A stretch of DNA of 64,000 bases from NCBI GenBank assembly GCA_963824475.1, contig CAWGPR010000001.1, positions 186,001-250,000 of the forward strand, written 5' to 3'. Positions 18,063-26,989 of the stretch are shown one piece after another; position 1 is the first letter of the stretch, and every line of letters begins with the position of its first letter. Position numbers and translations under genes: made by a program. The DNA comes from Roseiarcus sp963824475 (GTDB taxonomy: Bacteria; Pseudomonadota; Alphaproteobacteria; Rhizobiales; Beijerinckiaceae). Below the pieces are notes generated by a model, which saw only the letters and a program-made list of their open reading frames with translations, had not been told where the DNA came from and did not search any database.

Positions 18063-18296
18063 TTGACAGAGCCAGCTGACCAGAGTAGCGAGGGTCGCGG
18101 CCGCCGCCGTGGACACTCGATTGACGAGTTGATCGCCGAAGGGCCACTAGGCAAGACATCCATTTTCGGGGCGATCAAAGCGGGCAAGTTGCGGGCGCGC
18201 AAGTACGGGCGCCGCACGATTGTTCTGGACGACGATTGGCTCGACTTCCTTCGCACGCTTCCGGCGGGAAGCCTTCTGCGACCGCCGCGTGACTAA
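18063..18296 (+). CDS. Small AlpA/excisionase-like DNA-binding protein
   Basis: 77 residues from a TTG start. The core HSIDELIAEGPLGKTSIFGA, IKAGKLRARKYGRRTIVLDD and DWLDFLRTLP matches the winged MerR-like helix-turn-helix of AlpA/Xis proteins, which regulate integrase or excise mobile elements. Its stop overlaps the next start by one base. With the primase it marks the remains of an integrative element; no integrase is seen nearby. Confidence 0.6.
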   Translation: MTEPADQSSEGRGRRRGHSIDELIAEGPLGKTSIFGAIKAGKLRARKYGRRTIVLDDDWLDFLRTLPAGSLLRPPRD

Positions 18297-18565
18297 TGCT
18301 CGCTCCAGAAGCGGCGAGGGCCACCCCGCGCAGTGCGGTTGGTGGCCCTCTCAATGCTGCAAAGCTTGGCCGCTCGCAGCGTTTCGCTAACACAACTCCG
18401 AAAGCCGAACAAGACGACGGAACGGCGTCGACGCTCGCCGACGCGCTCGACTGTGGACGGATTGAGGCCATCGCCGAACGCGCTGCGCTCGCCGCCGCAT
18501 CCATTGCAGCGTTCCGCGGCGACAAGTCTCAGCCTCCGCGGCTTATCGCGGGAGACGGCCCGTGA
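18296..18565 (+). CDS. Small hypothetical protein between AlpA-like and primase genes
   Basis: 89 residues, Ala-rich, no membrane segment or known motif. It overlaps the stop of the preceding gene and the GTG start of the primase gene by a few bases, so it appears to be a real member of a tightly packed three-gene operon. Function unknown. Confidence 0.45.
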   Translation: MLAPEAARATPRSAVGGPLNAAKLGRSQRFANTTPKAEQDDGTASTLADALDCGRIEAIAERAALAAASIAAFRGDKSQPPRLIAGDGP

Positions 18566-19817
18566 TCGGCGACATTCTCTCGGTCGCCGAACGCCTCGGC
18601 GCGCGGCTCAAGCGCGTCGGACCCAACGAATACGCCGGCCCGTGTCCCAAGTGCGGGGGGCGCGATCGGTTCAGCGTCAACACCAGCAAGGACGTCTGGA
18701 ACTGTCGCGGCTGCGGGATCGGCGGCGATGCGATCGAACCGGCCCGACACTGCCTTGACCTCTCGTTCGGCGAAGCCAGGGCGTTCGTTACCGGCGAGCG
18801 GGAGAAAAGCCCACGCCGCGCCACAGAAGCCTCCAGGCGGGCGCCGGCGCCGCAGCAGGAGAGAGACACCCGCGAGGTCGCGCTGACGCTCTGGCGAATG
18901 CGCCAGCCCGTCGCCGGATCAATCGCCGAACGCTACTTGCGCAGCGCGCGGCTATCAAGGGCCGATCCCGGCCACCTTGTGTTTCCTGCCCGCGCGCGGC
19001 GAGCACGCGCCCGCCATGATCGCGCCCTACGCGACGGCGAGCGAACCGGAGCTGGACGCGCTGGCGATCGCCGACGCTAGCGTGCGGGCCATACATGTCA
19101 CGCGCCTGCTTCCGGACGGAAGTGGCAGAACTAGTAAGATCACGCTCGGAAAGGGCGCGCCGGGCTCCCCCATCGTCATCGCTCCCCCCAACGATTTGCT
19201 CGGTCTCGCGGTCACCGAAGGGATCGAGGACGCGCTTTCGGTTCATGCGGCGGCCGGGCTTGGCGTTTGGGCCGCAGGGTGCGCGGGGTTCATGCCGGCG
19301 CTCGCCGACGCCGTCCCGTCTTACATCGAGCACGTGACCATTTTCGGTGACGCCGACGAAGCGGGGAGGCGCGGCGCGTCCGAGCTTACAACCCGGCTTC
19401 GCAAGCGCGGCTTCGCGGTCACCCTGAAATTCATCGGCGACCAACGTGCCAGACGCCAATCAGATCCTACTTGAACGAGGGGTTGACGGCTTGCGCGACG
19501 TCATCGACGCGACGCTCGGCGAGGCAATCGAGGCCGCCAGGGGCGAGTCGGTGTACTACCAACAGATCCCGGAAGACGGCGGCGAATCGCCGCAGACCGC
19601 CGCGGTTGCTGCCGACATGGGTCCGAGCGCGCCAGCTGCAATGGCCCCGCCGGTCGGCCAACGCCGTCAGCCTGGACGGCCCGCCCAGACGGCGCCGCCG
19701 CGACAGCCGCAGCTCGCGATTGATATTGCCGTTCACGTTTCGATTGACGATTCGGCTGATGTTGCGGTTGACGTTGTCACCGTCGGGCGAGCGCCGGGCC
19801 TATGCATCCCGCCATAA
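18562..19817 (+). pseudogene. Phage/plasmid-type DNA primase (zinc finger plus Toprim), two frameshifts
   Basis: From GTG 18562: ILSVAERLGARLKRVGPNEY, then AGPCPKCGGRDRFSVN and WNCRGCGIGGDAI form the CHC2-like zinc finger. The frame breaks near 18945 inside AERYLRS; the next frame goes on with CFLPARGEHAPAMIAPYA, TEGIEDALSVHAAAGLG (Toprim Glu) and HVTIFGDADEAGRRGASE (Toprim DxD). Near 19446 a further frame takes over with PDANQILLERGVDGLRDVID, which usually follows directly in these primases. After about 19600 no resemblance remains. It would prime replication of a mobile element and is inactive as read. Confidence 0.75.
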
Positions 19818-19849
19818 GCGCCGCATTGTGATCGACTGAGGAGCGGAGC

Positions 19850-21262
19850 ATGCGCAAGACGAACGCGAAACACGAACCGGCAAAAGACGCCTCCGGCGCC
19901 CCCGCAGCGTACACATCCGCAGACGAGCGCCGCGCCGCGGGCAAGGCGCTGCGCGACGCAACGCCGCGCGACGCGCATGGCGGCTGGAAGCCGCCCAAGG
20001 ATCGGCGCGATCCGATCGAGCTTCTGGGCGAGTCCAACGAAGGTCGAATCTCGGAACTGATCCCGATCCGCTTCTCTCGTATGGCCCAATCGCCTTTCGC
20101 CTTCTATCGCGGCGCGGCCGCGGTCATGGCGGCCGATCTGGCGTCGACCCCGACGTCCGGACTTCGTGTACAGGCCTGTGGCGACGCTCATCTTATGAAT
20201 TTCGGTGGCTTCGCCACGCCGGAGCGCAACATCTTCTTCGACATCAACGACTTCGATGAAACTCTGCCCGCTCCCTGGGAGTGGGACGTCAAGCGGCTCG
20301 CGGCCAGCATCGTCATCGCCGCCCATCATATCAACCTACTCGACAGCGAGGCGGCGAAGGCGGCGACGGAGTCCGTGTGCTCCTACCGTGAACGAATGGC
20401 CGATTATGCCTCGATGAGCGCGCTGGACGTCTGGTACGATCGCATTGATCTCGACCGCGTTCTCAAGGTTCTGCCGTCCGGAGAGGAGGTGGAGCGCGTA
20501 AGGCAAAGAGTTGAGCAGGCGCGCCGGAAAAGCTTGCCCGAAAGCCTATTCCCGAAACTGGTCGAGCATTTCGGCTCGGCGCCGAGGATCAAGGACGTGC
20601 CGCCGCTGATCTTCCACCCCACCGAGGAGCTGGCCCCGGGCGTCAGGACCGGATACGCCGAGGCGCTCGAAGGATACCGGAAGTCGTTGCCTGAGCACAT
20701 TCGGGTGCTATTCGACCGGTTTCAGCTGTTCGACCTCGCGATCAAAGTCGTCGGCGTGGGTAGCGTCGGCACCTATTGCGCGCTCGGGCTGTTCATGGCG
20801 GCCGACGACGATCCAATTTTCTTGCAGGTCAAGGAAGCGCGAAAGTCGGTGCTCCAACCTTACGCCGGAAAGTCAATGCACAAGAACCAGGGCGAGCGGG
20901 TCGTGGCAGGCCAGCGCCTCATGCAGTCGGCAAGCGACATTTTCCTCGGCTGGACGCAAGGACTGAACGGGCGCGACTACTACTTTCGCCAGCTTCGCGA
21001 CGCGAAAATCTCCGCGGTCCCGGAGGACTGGGACGTCACGACATTGAGGGAATTCGGCAAGCTCTGCGCCTGGGCGCTGGCGCGGGCGCATGCGCGATCT
21101 GGCGACCCGGCGAGAATTGCCGGCTACATGGGCTCCAATACGACGTTCGACGACGCAGTGTGCGAGTTCGCGGTCGAATATGCCGACCAGAACCTTCGCG
21201 ACTATCGCGGCTTCGTCAAAGCAATCCGGGAGGGCCGAATCCCGGTCGCGTCCGAGGATTGA
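19850..21262 (+). CDS. DUF2252 family protein (kinase-like fold)
   Basis: 470 residues with a good SD (GAGGAGCGGAGC) before ATG 19850. Characteristic blocks are RMAQSPFAFYRGAAAVMAAD, VQACGDAHLMNFGGFATPER, FFDINDFDETLPAPWEWDVK, RLAASIVIAA, VGVGSVGTYCALGLF and LQVKEARKSVL. DUF2252 proteins share features of aminoglycoside-phosphotransferase-like kinases; the GDAHxxNFG and DxNDFD elements would be the catalytic and metal-binding loops. Substrate is unknown. It is followed 22 bases later by a convergent DUF2254 gene. Confidence 0.9.
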   Translation: MRKTNAKHEPAKDASGAPAAYTSADERRAAGKALRDATPRDAHGGWKPPKDRRDPIELLGESNEGRISELIPIRFSRMAQSPFAFYRGAAAVMAADLASTPTSGLRVQACGDAHLMNFGGFATPERNIFFDINDFDETLPAPWEWDVKRLAASIVIAAHHINLLDSEAAKAATESVCSYRERMADYASMSALDVWYDRIDLDRVLKVLPSGEEVERVRQRVEQARRKSLPESLFPKLVEHFGSAPRIKDVPPLIFHPTEELAPGVRTGYAEALEGYRKSLPEHIRVLFDRFQLFDLAIKVVGVGSVGTYCALGLFMAADDDPIFLQVKEARKSVLQPYAGKSMHKNQGERVVAGQRLMQSASDIFLGWTQGLNGRDYYFRQLRDAKISAVPEDWDVTTLREFGKLCAWALARAHARSGDPARIAGYMGSNTTFDDAVCEFAVEYADQNLRDYRGFVKAIREGRIPVASED

Positions 21263-21283
21263 ACCTATGACGACCCAAACGGT

Positions 21284-22555
21284 TCAGGTGTTGTCGACGC
21301 GCCGGCGAGACAGGCCAATGCCCTGCCGGTCTTCCTGGCGCGCCATACTCTTGTCCTCAACGTCGAACGGCAAGGCTCCGATGACACGGTCGAGGTGCTC
21401 GAGGTATCGCCGCACCGCCTCCACCCGTTCTTGGTTCGGCAGCGAGTCCGCGAGGCCGACGAGAGCGGACCTCATCCGCCGCATGACTTGAACCGAACTT
21501 GAGCCGTAGTGCCGGATCTCGTCGAACGCGAGGGTGAGATAGTCCTCCCAGGTCGGAGTCGGGAAGACGAGCCGAAGAGCGCCGTCTGCGTCGGCGACAT
21601 CACCAGCGTCGAGCTCCGCTGAACCAAGGCGGCGCAGGAGGTCCTCGAGCTGATCGATCGTCTGGACCGCGGTCGTCGGGTCGTTGATCGCCGGCGACAG
21701 CGCCTTAATCGCGATGTCGACGAGAAGCCGGATCGGGTATTTCGGGTCCTGCTCGAAGGTCCGTTCCTTCCCGAGATGAACGGCGCGCAGGAGCGCCTCT
21801 TCAGGCAGCGGCATTCCCGCGTCGTGAACGCGCAGGAGAACGTCGCCCTCGACCAGCGTGTCGCCTACCGCGCACGCCATCACGATCGTGCCGCGCGCCT
21901 GCCGCGCTGCTGCGACAAGGGAATCGACGTCGAACCTGGCGACTGTGCGGGGCTTGCCTAAATACTTCACCGTTTGAGTCACGGGTCCAAGCCGCACGCG
22001 GCCCGCCGTCGCTTCAGAAGCGCGCGGGGCGGCGGGCGCGTCGTCCAGGCGCCGGAACATGTCGGCGATCACGGCGCGCCCCTGGTCGCCGACCAGGTGA
22101 AGCACGTTGCCGATCTGAAGGTCGCCGAGGCGCTGCATCAACCTCGAAAACATGAGCATGCTGATAATGATCATGATCCCGACGAGAAGCGTCGAGAACA
22201 GCGGGACCTTTGCCGAGCCGCCACGGTCCACCCAAGCGAGCGTGAACAGGGCATAGACAAAAGTCGCCGTGAACGCTCCCAGTGCATGGAACAGCGTCCG
22301 GTCGCGGGCGAACCAAAGCACGAGCCGCGGGGAATAGGCGATCGCGCTGAACTGCACCATGACGAAGGCCATGGCGAACACAATTCCGGTCAGCGCCATC
22401 ATGCCCGAAGCCGCCGCCGAGAGCAGGGCCTGGGCCGAGGCCACCGACAGAGCTAGGGTGTAGCTGGAGAGATAAGCCTGCTCGATTCGCGGCAGCGCGA
22501 GCCCGCCCAGCACGGCGCCGCTCACGTAGAACATCGGAATGAACCAGGGCTGCAT
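21284..22555 (-). CDS. DUF2254 predicted membrane protein
   Basis: 423 residues from ATG 22555. Four hydrophobic segments lie in the first 150 residues, including ASGMMALTGIVFAMAFVMVQ, FSAIAYSPRL and LLVGIMIIISMLMFSRLMQR, as in DUF2254. A soluble half follows with VALxxxGD-like loops, YPIRLLVDIAIKALSPAIND and PTTAVQTIDQLEDLLRRLG, the family's most conserved block. Function is unknown; it resembles an ion-channel-like integral membrane protein with a cytoplasmic domain. Confidence 0.88.
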   Translation of the reverse strand: MQPWFIPMFYVSGAVLGGLALPRIEQAYLSSYTLALSVASAQALLSAAASGMMALTGIVFAMAFVMVQFSAIAYSPRLVLWFARDRTLFHALGAFTATFVYALFTLAWVDRGGSAKVPLFSTLLVGIMIIISMLMFSRLMQRLGDLQIGNVLHLVGDQGRAVIADMFRRLDDAPAAPRASEATAGRVRLGPVTQTVKYLGKPRTVARFDVDSLVAAARQARGTIVMACAVGDTLVEGDVLLRVHDAGMPLPEEALLRAVHLGKERTFEQDPKYPIRLLVDIAIKALSPAINDPTTAVQTIDQLEDLLRRLGSAELDAGDVADADGALRLVFPTPTWEDYLTLAFDEIRHYGSSSVQVMRRMRSALVGLADSLPNQERVEAVRRYLEHLDRVIGALPFDVEDKSMARQEDRQGIGLSRRRVDNT

Positions 22556-22793
22556 TGCGGGCCGACCCGTCTGTCATGGCTTCGATTGTCCCGATTTCCC
22601 GGGCGATCCTGGCCGTCTATGGGATCGATGACGCGAAGACACAAGGAACAAGCATTCTTGGCTCGGCGCTTTGGGTGATCCGACGACCCCCGCCTGCGCC
22701 GAAGCACCGATAGGCAATTCCGGACGGGCCGAAGATGATGCTGCTACAGTCGCGGTTCTGTCGGTTCGACGAATCCGCGCAAGAGCAAAGAAC

Positions 22794-23453
22794 ATGAGCC
22801 ACGCCGAAGGTCTCACCGACGCGGGATTGAGAACCCCGAGGGCCGCCGCGGTCGCGGGCGTCGCTTTTTCGCTGCTGACCCTGACGAGCTTCGGATTGCT
22901 GTGGAGCGTGATTCCTGCCGATCCGCAGGCGTCGGGAGGGTGGCTCGCCGCCAACACCACGGAGGTCGCGCTGGCGCTCAACCTTATCCCCTTCGCCGGG
23001 ATCGCCTTTCTGTGGTTCATCGGCGTCATTCGCGACCGGCTCGGAGCGCGGGAGGACCGCTTTTTTGCGACCGTGTTTTTGGGCAGCGGCCTCCTGTTCC
23101 TGGGCATGTTGTTCGTCGCCGCGGCGATCGTCGGCGCCATGCTGGTTTCGTTCAAAGACGACCCAGCTGCTTTCGCCTCGCCTGCGTTTCGCTTTGCGAG
23201 GACGCTTTCTTACAGCATTGTCAACGTCTACATGGTCAGGATGGCCGGCGTGTTTATGATCTCCACCTCAACGGTCGCGATGTGGACGCATTTTGCGCCT
23301 CGCTGGCTGGCCGTGCTGGGCTATCTGCTGGCAGTCTTGCTGCTGCTCGGCAGTCCTTTCCTGCGCTGGAGCTTCGCGCTCTTTCCCCTGTGGGTGCTTT
23401 TGTTGAGCGTCCATATCCTGGCGAGCAGTCTGGGCCGGCGCGCAGTGCGCTGA
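22794..23453 (+). CDS. Four- to five-helix membrane protein of unknown function
   Basis: 219 residues from ATG 22794, chosen because the upstream extension to 22671 is not hydrophobic or protein-like. Membrane segments are seen at AVAGVAFSLLTLTSFGLLW, ALNLIPFAGIAFLWFIGVI, FLGSGLLFLGMLFVAAAIV and WLAVLGYLLAVLLLLGSPFL, plus a final one. No family name can be assigned. It sits between DUF2254 and DUF502 genes, themselves membrane proteins of unknown role. Confidence 0.75.
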   Translation: MSHAEGLTDAGLRTPRAAAVAGVAFSLLTLTSFGLLWSVIPADPQASGGWLAANTTEVALALNLIPFAGIAFLWFIGVIRDRLGAREDRFFATVFLGSGLLFLGMLFVAAAIVGAMLVSFKDDPAAFASPAFRFARTLSYSIVNVYMVRMAGVFMISTSTVAMWTHFAPRWLAVLGYLLAVLLLLGSPFLRWSFALFPLWVLLLSVHILASSLGRRAVR

Positions 23454-23619
23454 AGCAGCCGCGCGGCTGCATTGCTTGTCGGCGCGAGCGGAAGCGCTGC
23501 CGGCGCGACGCCGCCCAGGGGCGAGGGCGATCGGGTTGGAGCCGACGCGAGCGTGACCACATCAATGCGCCCGCGTCATCGGAATGTGGCCGCTTGCCGA
23601 CTTCGACGCGCAAGCTTTG

Positions 23620-24234
23620 TCACCCCCGGACTGTCCGCACGCTTGGCGCGATCTCACTTAGAAAGGCTTCCGACCCGGCGCCGCACCGCCTGAGGCAACC
23701 AATGGCCGCGGCCAGTGGAACGCTGGCCGGGCGAACGCTGTCGCCGGCCACGAGAAAGACCGATCCCGACATCGGGTTCGGCGAATTGGGGATGAAAACC
23801 GCGACCAAGCCGCCTCCCACCACGTCGGTCTGGACACCGATCCGCCAAGCGCCGCCCAGTTGCGCGAGCACGACCGGATGATCGGCCATTTCGCCGAGCC
23901 CCATTACGCTTGCGCCGGCTTGTTTCAGATATTCATAAGCAGGAACCTTGGACAGTACGGAAGACTCCAGCTCGGCCATGATTCGTTGCGCCGGCCCGGT
24001 TCGGGCGAACAGGCCGGCGAGAAAACACAAAATTGCAATGAGGACGATCGCCATAATCGCTTCCGCCGTCACCCCGGAGACCAATCGATCCGGAATGATC
24101 GCGGTCACCGGTTTCAAGGCGCGACGCGCGAAGTCGAACGCCTTGTCCAGGATGAAGGCGAGCACCACAATCGGCGCCAGAAACAGAACGCTGCCGAGCA
24201 CGGTAATCCGAAGAAAATGGGAGATCGCTTTCAT
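23620..24234 (-). CDS. DUF502 family membrane protein
   Basis: 204 residues from ATG 24234, preceded on the minus strand by an AGGAGGACGAG site. Two membrane helices are visible: LRITVLGSVLFLAPIVVLAF and AIMAIVLIAILCFLAGLFAR. Between and after them lie the DUF502 signatures: IPDRLVSG-like text, VYxxxK-type KVPAYEYLKQAG, VVLAQLGGAWRIGVQTD and VFIPNSPNPMSGSVFLVAGD. This family is widespread and uncharacterised. Confidence 0.9.
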   Translation of the reverse strand: MKAISHFLRITVLGSVLFLAPIVVLAFILDKAFDFARRALKPVTAIIPDRLVSGVTAEAIMAIVLIAILCFLAGLFARTGPAQRIMAELESSVLSKVPAYEYLKQAGASVMGLGEMADHPVVLAQLGGAWRIGVQTDVVGGGLVAVFIPNSPNPMSGSVFLVAGDSVRPASVPLAAAIGCLRRCGAGSEAFLSEIAPSVRTVRG

Positions 24235-24306
24235 CTCGTCCTCCTAATTGCAGGCTTATCTCGGAATTATTGGCGTAATATAGCCTGCTGGTTGCGTCGC
24301 GATCTA

Positions 24307-25471
24307 GTCTCATGTCCCACAAATAGCTTTACATATACGTTCGACCTTGTCGAGGATTTGCTGGCTTGTGGCGGTCCAGACGAAGGGAGTTGCTTTCGCG
24401 TTGTAGGCTTTGACGAAGACCTGGATCTTGGCGATGAGGTCCTTCGCACTGATAAAGGATCCGCGCCGGATCTGGCGTTGGGTTATCAGAGCGAACCAGC
24501 GTTCGACCTGATTGAGCCATGACGAATAGGTCGGCGTGAAATGCAGGTTGAAGCGAGGTCTTTTCGCGAGCCAGGCCCGGATCTCCGGGTGCTTGTGCGC
24601 GGCGTAGTTGTCGACCACCAGGTGGAGATCGAGGTCGCGGGGGACATTGGCTTCGATGTGCTTCAGGAAGCTCAGGAACTCCTGATGTCGGTGGCGGGCG
24701 CGGCATTGCGCGATGACCTGACCGTTGGCGATATCGAGAGCGGCGAACAGCGTCGTCGTTCCATGCCGATAGTAATCGTGGGTCACCCCTTCGATGTAGC
24801 CGAGCCCCAGAGGCAGGATCGGTTGGCTACGTTCAAGCGCCTGGATCTGCGTCTTTTCGTCGACGCACAGAACGAGGGCGTGATCTGGCGGATTCAGGTA
24901 CAGACCAACAATGTCCCGGACCTTGTCAACGAACTCCGGATCGGTGGATAGCTTGAAATGTTTGGAGCGGTGAGGCTGTACGCCGAACAAAGCGAAGGTT
25001 CGCGCGACTGTGCTTTTCGAAAGGCCGGTCGTTGCGGCGGCAGAGCGCACGGTCCAGTGCGTCGCGTCGGCGGGCTTGCTGTCCAGGACGGTGCGCAGAA
25101 GCTCCGCCACTCGCTCTTCGTCGTGGGTTCTCGGGCGCCCGGGCCTCGCCTCGCCGTACAGGCCGACAAGGCCTTGATCGAACCATTTCTTGCGCCAATG
25201 GCACACGGTCGGGTTCGAGACTCCCAGCCGTCGGGCTATGCTGAGATTGGTCTCGCCTGAAGCCGACCCCAGAATGATCTGGGCTCGACGAACCAGGCTG
25301 TGAGGGGCCGAACGCGATCGACCCAACCGCTCGAGTTCTTCCCGCTCTATGGCGCTCAGCGACACCAAACGATCCTGCGGTCTTCCAGTGCGCGCCACGA
25401 TCCGCTCCCAAGCAAAAACGAATCATGGCGATCCCCGCAGATTATGTAAAGATATTTGTGGGACATGAGAC
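24307..25471 (-). mobile_element. IS630-family insertion sequence flanked by TA
   Basis: The left end 24307-24330 (GTCTCATGTCCCACAAATAG...) is matched by the complement of 25448-25471 (GTCTCATGTCCCACAAATAT...), a long near-perfect inverted repeat that continues with CTTTACATA. TA flanks both ends (24305-24306 and 25472-25473), the target duplication expected for IS630. The right TA is also the left border of the IS5-type element. Confidence 0.93.
24310..25398 (-). CDS. IS630-family transposase
   Basis: 362 residues, intact, from ATG 25398. Two helix-turn-helix regions come first (LSIARRLGVSNPTVCHWRKK and SAAATTGLSKSTVARTFALF). The DDE core has ALVLCVDEKTQIQALERSQP (D1), LDLHLVVDNYAAHKHPEIRA (D2) and FTPTYSSWLNQVERWFALIT (E). 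All catalytic residues are present, so the element may still be active. Confidence 0.95.
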   Translation of the reverse strand: MARTGRPQDRLVSLSAIEREELERLGRSRSAPHSLVRRAQIILGSASGETNLSIARRLGVSNPTVCHWRKKWFDQGLVGLYGEARPGRPRTHDEERVAELLRTVLDSKPADATHWTVRSAAATTGLSKSTVARTFALFGVQPHRSKHFKLSTDPEFVDKVRDIVGLYLNPPDHALVLCVDEKTQIQALERSQPILPLGLGYIEGVTHDYYRHGTTTLFAALDIANGQVIAQCRARHRHQEFLSFLKHIEANVPRDLDLHLVVDNYAAHKHPEIRAWLAKRPRFNLHFTPTYSSWLNQVERWFALITQRQIRRGSFISAKDLIAKIQVFVKAYNAKATPFVWTATSQQILDKVERICKAICGT

Positions 25472-25473
25472 TA

Positions 25474-26827
25474 GCAGGCTGCTGAAGAAGTCGGGCGAAG
25501 AGGCTCTGGTGTTTGCCTTTGCCGCATGATTCTCTGGGCTCGGCAGGCGAGTCGGGGAGAGGCGGATGCGGGGCGAGGATCGGACGAGCGGGGCCTTGTT
25601 CTCTTACGTCGACGTCGAGGCGCGCATAGCGGCGAAGCATCCGCTGCGGGCGATGCGGCGACTGACCAACGCGGCGCTGGCTGAGCTCGACGCGAGGTTT
25701 TCCGCGCTTTACGAGGGGATCGGGCGTCCGTCCATCCCGCCGGAGCGCCTTCTGCGAGCTTCGCTTCTGCAGCTTCTCTATTCGATCCGCTCGGAGCGGC
25801 AATTGGTCGAACGGCTGGAGTTCGACATGCTGTTTCGCTGGTTCGTCGGGCTTACGATCGACGAAAAGGTTTTCGACGCCTCGACCTTCTCGAAGAACCG
25901 CGACCGCCTGCTCACCCACGAGATTGCGCAGGAGTTTCTGTCTTCGCTCCTCGGCCTGCCGGAGGTGAAGGGGCTTCTGAGCGCCGAGCATTTTTCGGTC
26001 GATGGAACGATGTTGAAAGCCTGGGCGTCGATGAAGAGCTTCCGTCCCAAGAACTCCTCGGGCGAAGGCCCGGGGAATGGCCCGGGCGAGCCGCCGCCGG
26101 GGCGCAATGGCGAGATCGACTTCCGCAAGACCAGGCGATCGAACGCGACGCACGCCTCGACGACCGACAAGGATGCGCGCCTTTGCCGCAAGGGCGCCGG
26201 GCAGGAGAGCCGTCTGGCCTATCTTGGCCACGTCTTGATGGAGAACCGCAACGGGCTGGTGGCGGCGGCCGAGGCGACGCTGGCGACCGGGACGGCCGAG
26301 CGCGAGGCGGCGGCGCGCATGAGCCAGCGCTTGCCCAAGGGGGCGACCCTCGGCGCCGACAAGGGCTACGACGCCGAGGCCTTCGTCGAGGGCTTGAAGG
26401 CGCGCGGGATCGAGCCGCACATCGCGATCAACGGGACGGTGAGCAAGACCGGCAAGGCGCGCAAGACTGCCGTTCCGCCGGAGGTCGCCGCAAGCCTCGC
26501 CCCCGGGCTTAGACCCGGGGCCAGCGGCTGCGCAAGCGCATCGAGGAATCCTTCGGCTGGACCAAGACAGTGGGCGGGCTTGCGCAAGTGAAAGTGCGCG
26601 GCCTCGACAAGGTCCGCGCCGCTTTCGTCTTCGCCATGGCCGCCTACAACATCGTCCGCCTGCCCAAGCTCCTGGCTCCGAGCGGCGAAGTGTGTCCGGC
26701 GGCGTGACCAGCGAGGGAACAATGACCGACGTCGGGCCAGAACCTTGAACATGAGCCGCATCCAACGGCAAAAAATCGCGCCTGCCTCCCCGGTTGCGCA
26801 GACGCAGCAACTTTTTCAGCAGCCTGC
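25474..26827 (+). mobile_element. IS5-family (IS1182-like) insertion sequence
   Basis: The left end GCAGGCTGCTGAAGAAGT (25474-25491) is mirrored by the complement of 26810-26827 (GCAGGCTGCTGAAAAAGT), an 18-base inverted repeat with one mismatch. TA borders both sides (25472-25473 and 26828-26829). It holds one frameshifted transposase gene and abuts the IS630 element with only the shared TA between them. Confidence 0.88.
25566..26707 (+). pseudogene. IS5-family transposase, frameshifted near the C-terminus
   Basis: From ATG 25566: LFSYVDVEARIAAKHPLRAM, then PSIPPERLLRASLLQLLYSI and RSERQLVERLEFDMLFRWFV, the DUF772 region of these transposases. D1 lies in LLSAEHFSVDGTMLKAWASM and D2 in GATLGADKGYDAEAFVEGLK. 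At about 26515 the frame shifts; the next frame reads RLRKRIEESFGWTKTVGGLA (catalytic E) and VFAMAAYNIVRLPKLL, ending at 26707. A single-base change would restore the normal protein of about 380 residues. Confidence 0.88.
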
Positions 26828-26989
26828 TAAAGGACTTGCGCGGACGCGCATCCGTCGCGGCTGCACGAATTTGAGCCGTCTCAGGTTGTCGGCTTCGCCG
26901 GCCTTGGGTTCGCGGCCTATCGCCGTTCGCGAAAAGGAGGCCGGCTATTTCTCGCGCCTGAACGGTCAGCCACTCTCGTGGCGCCGCCG

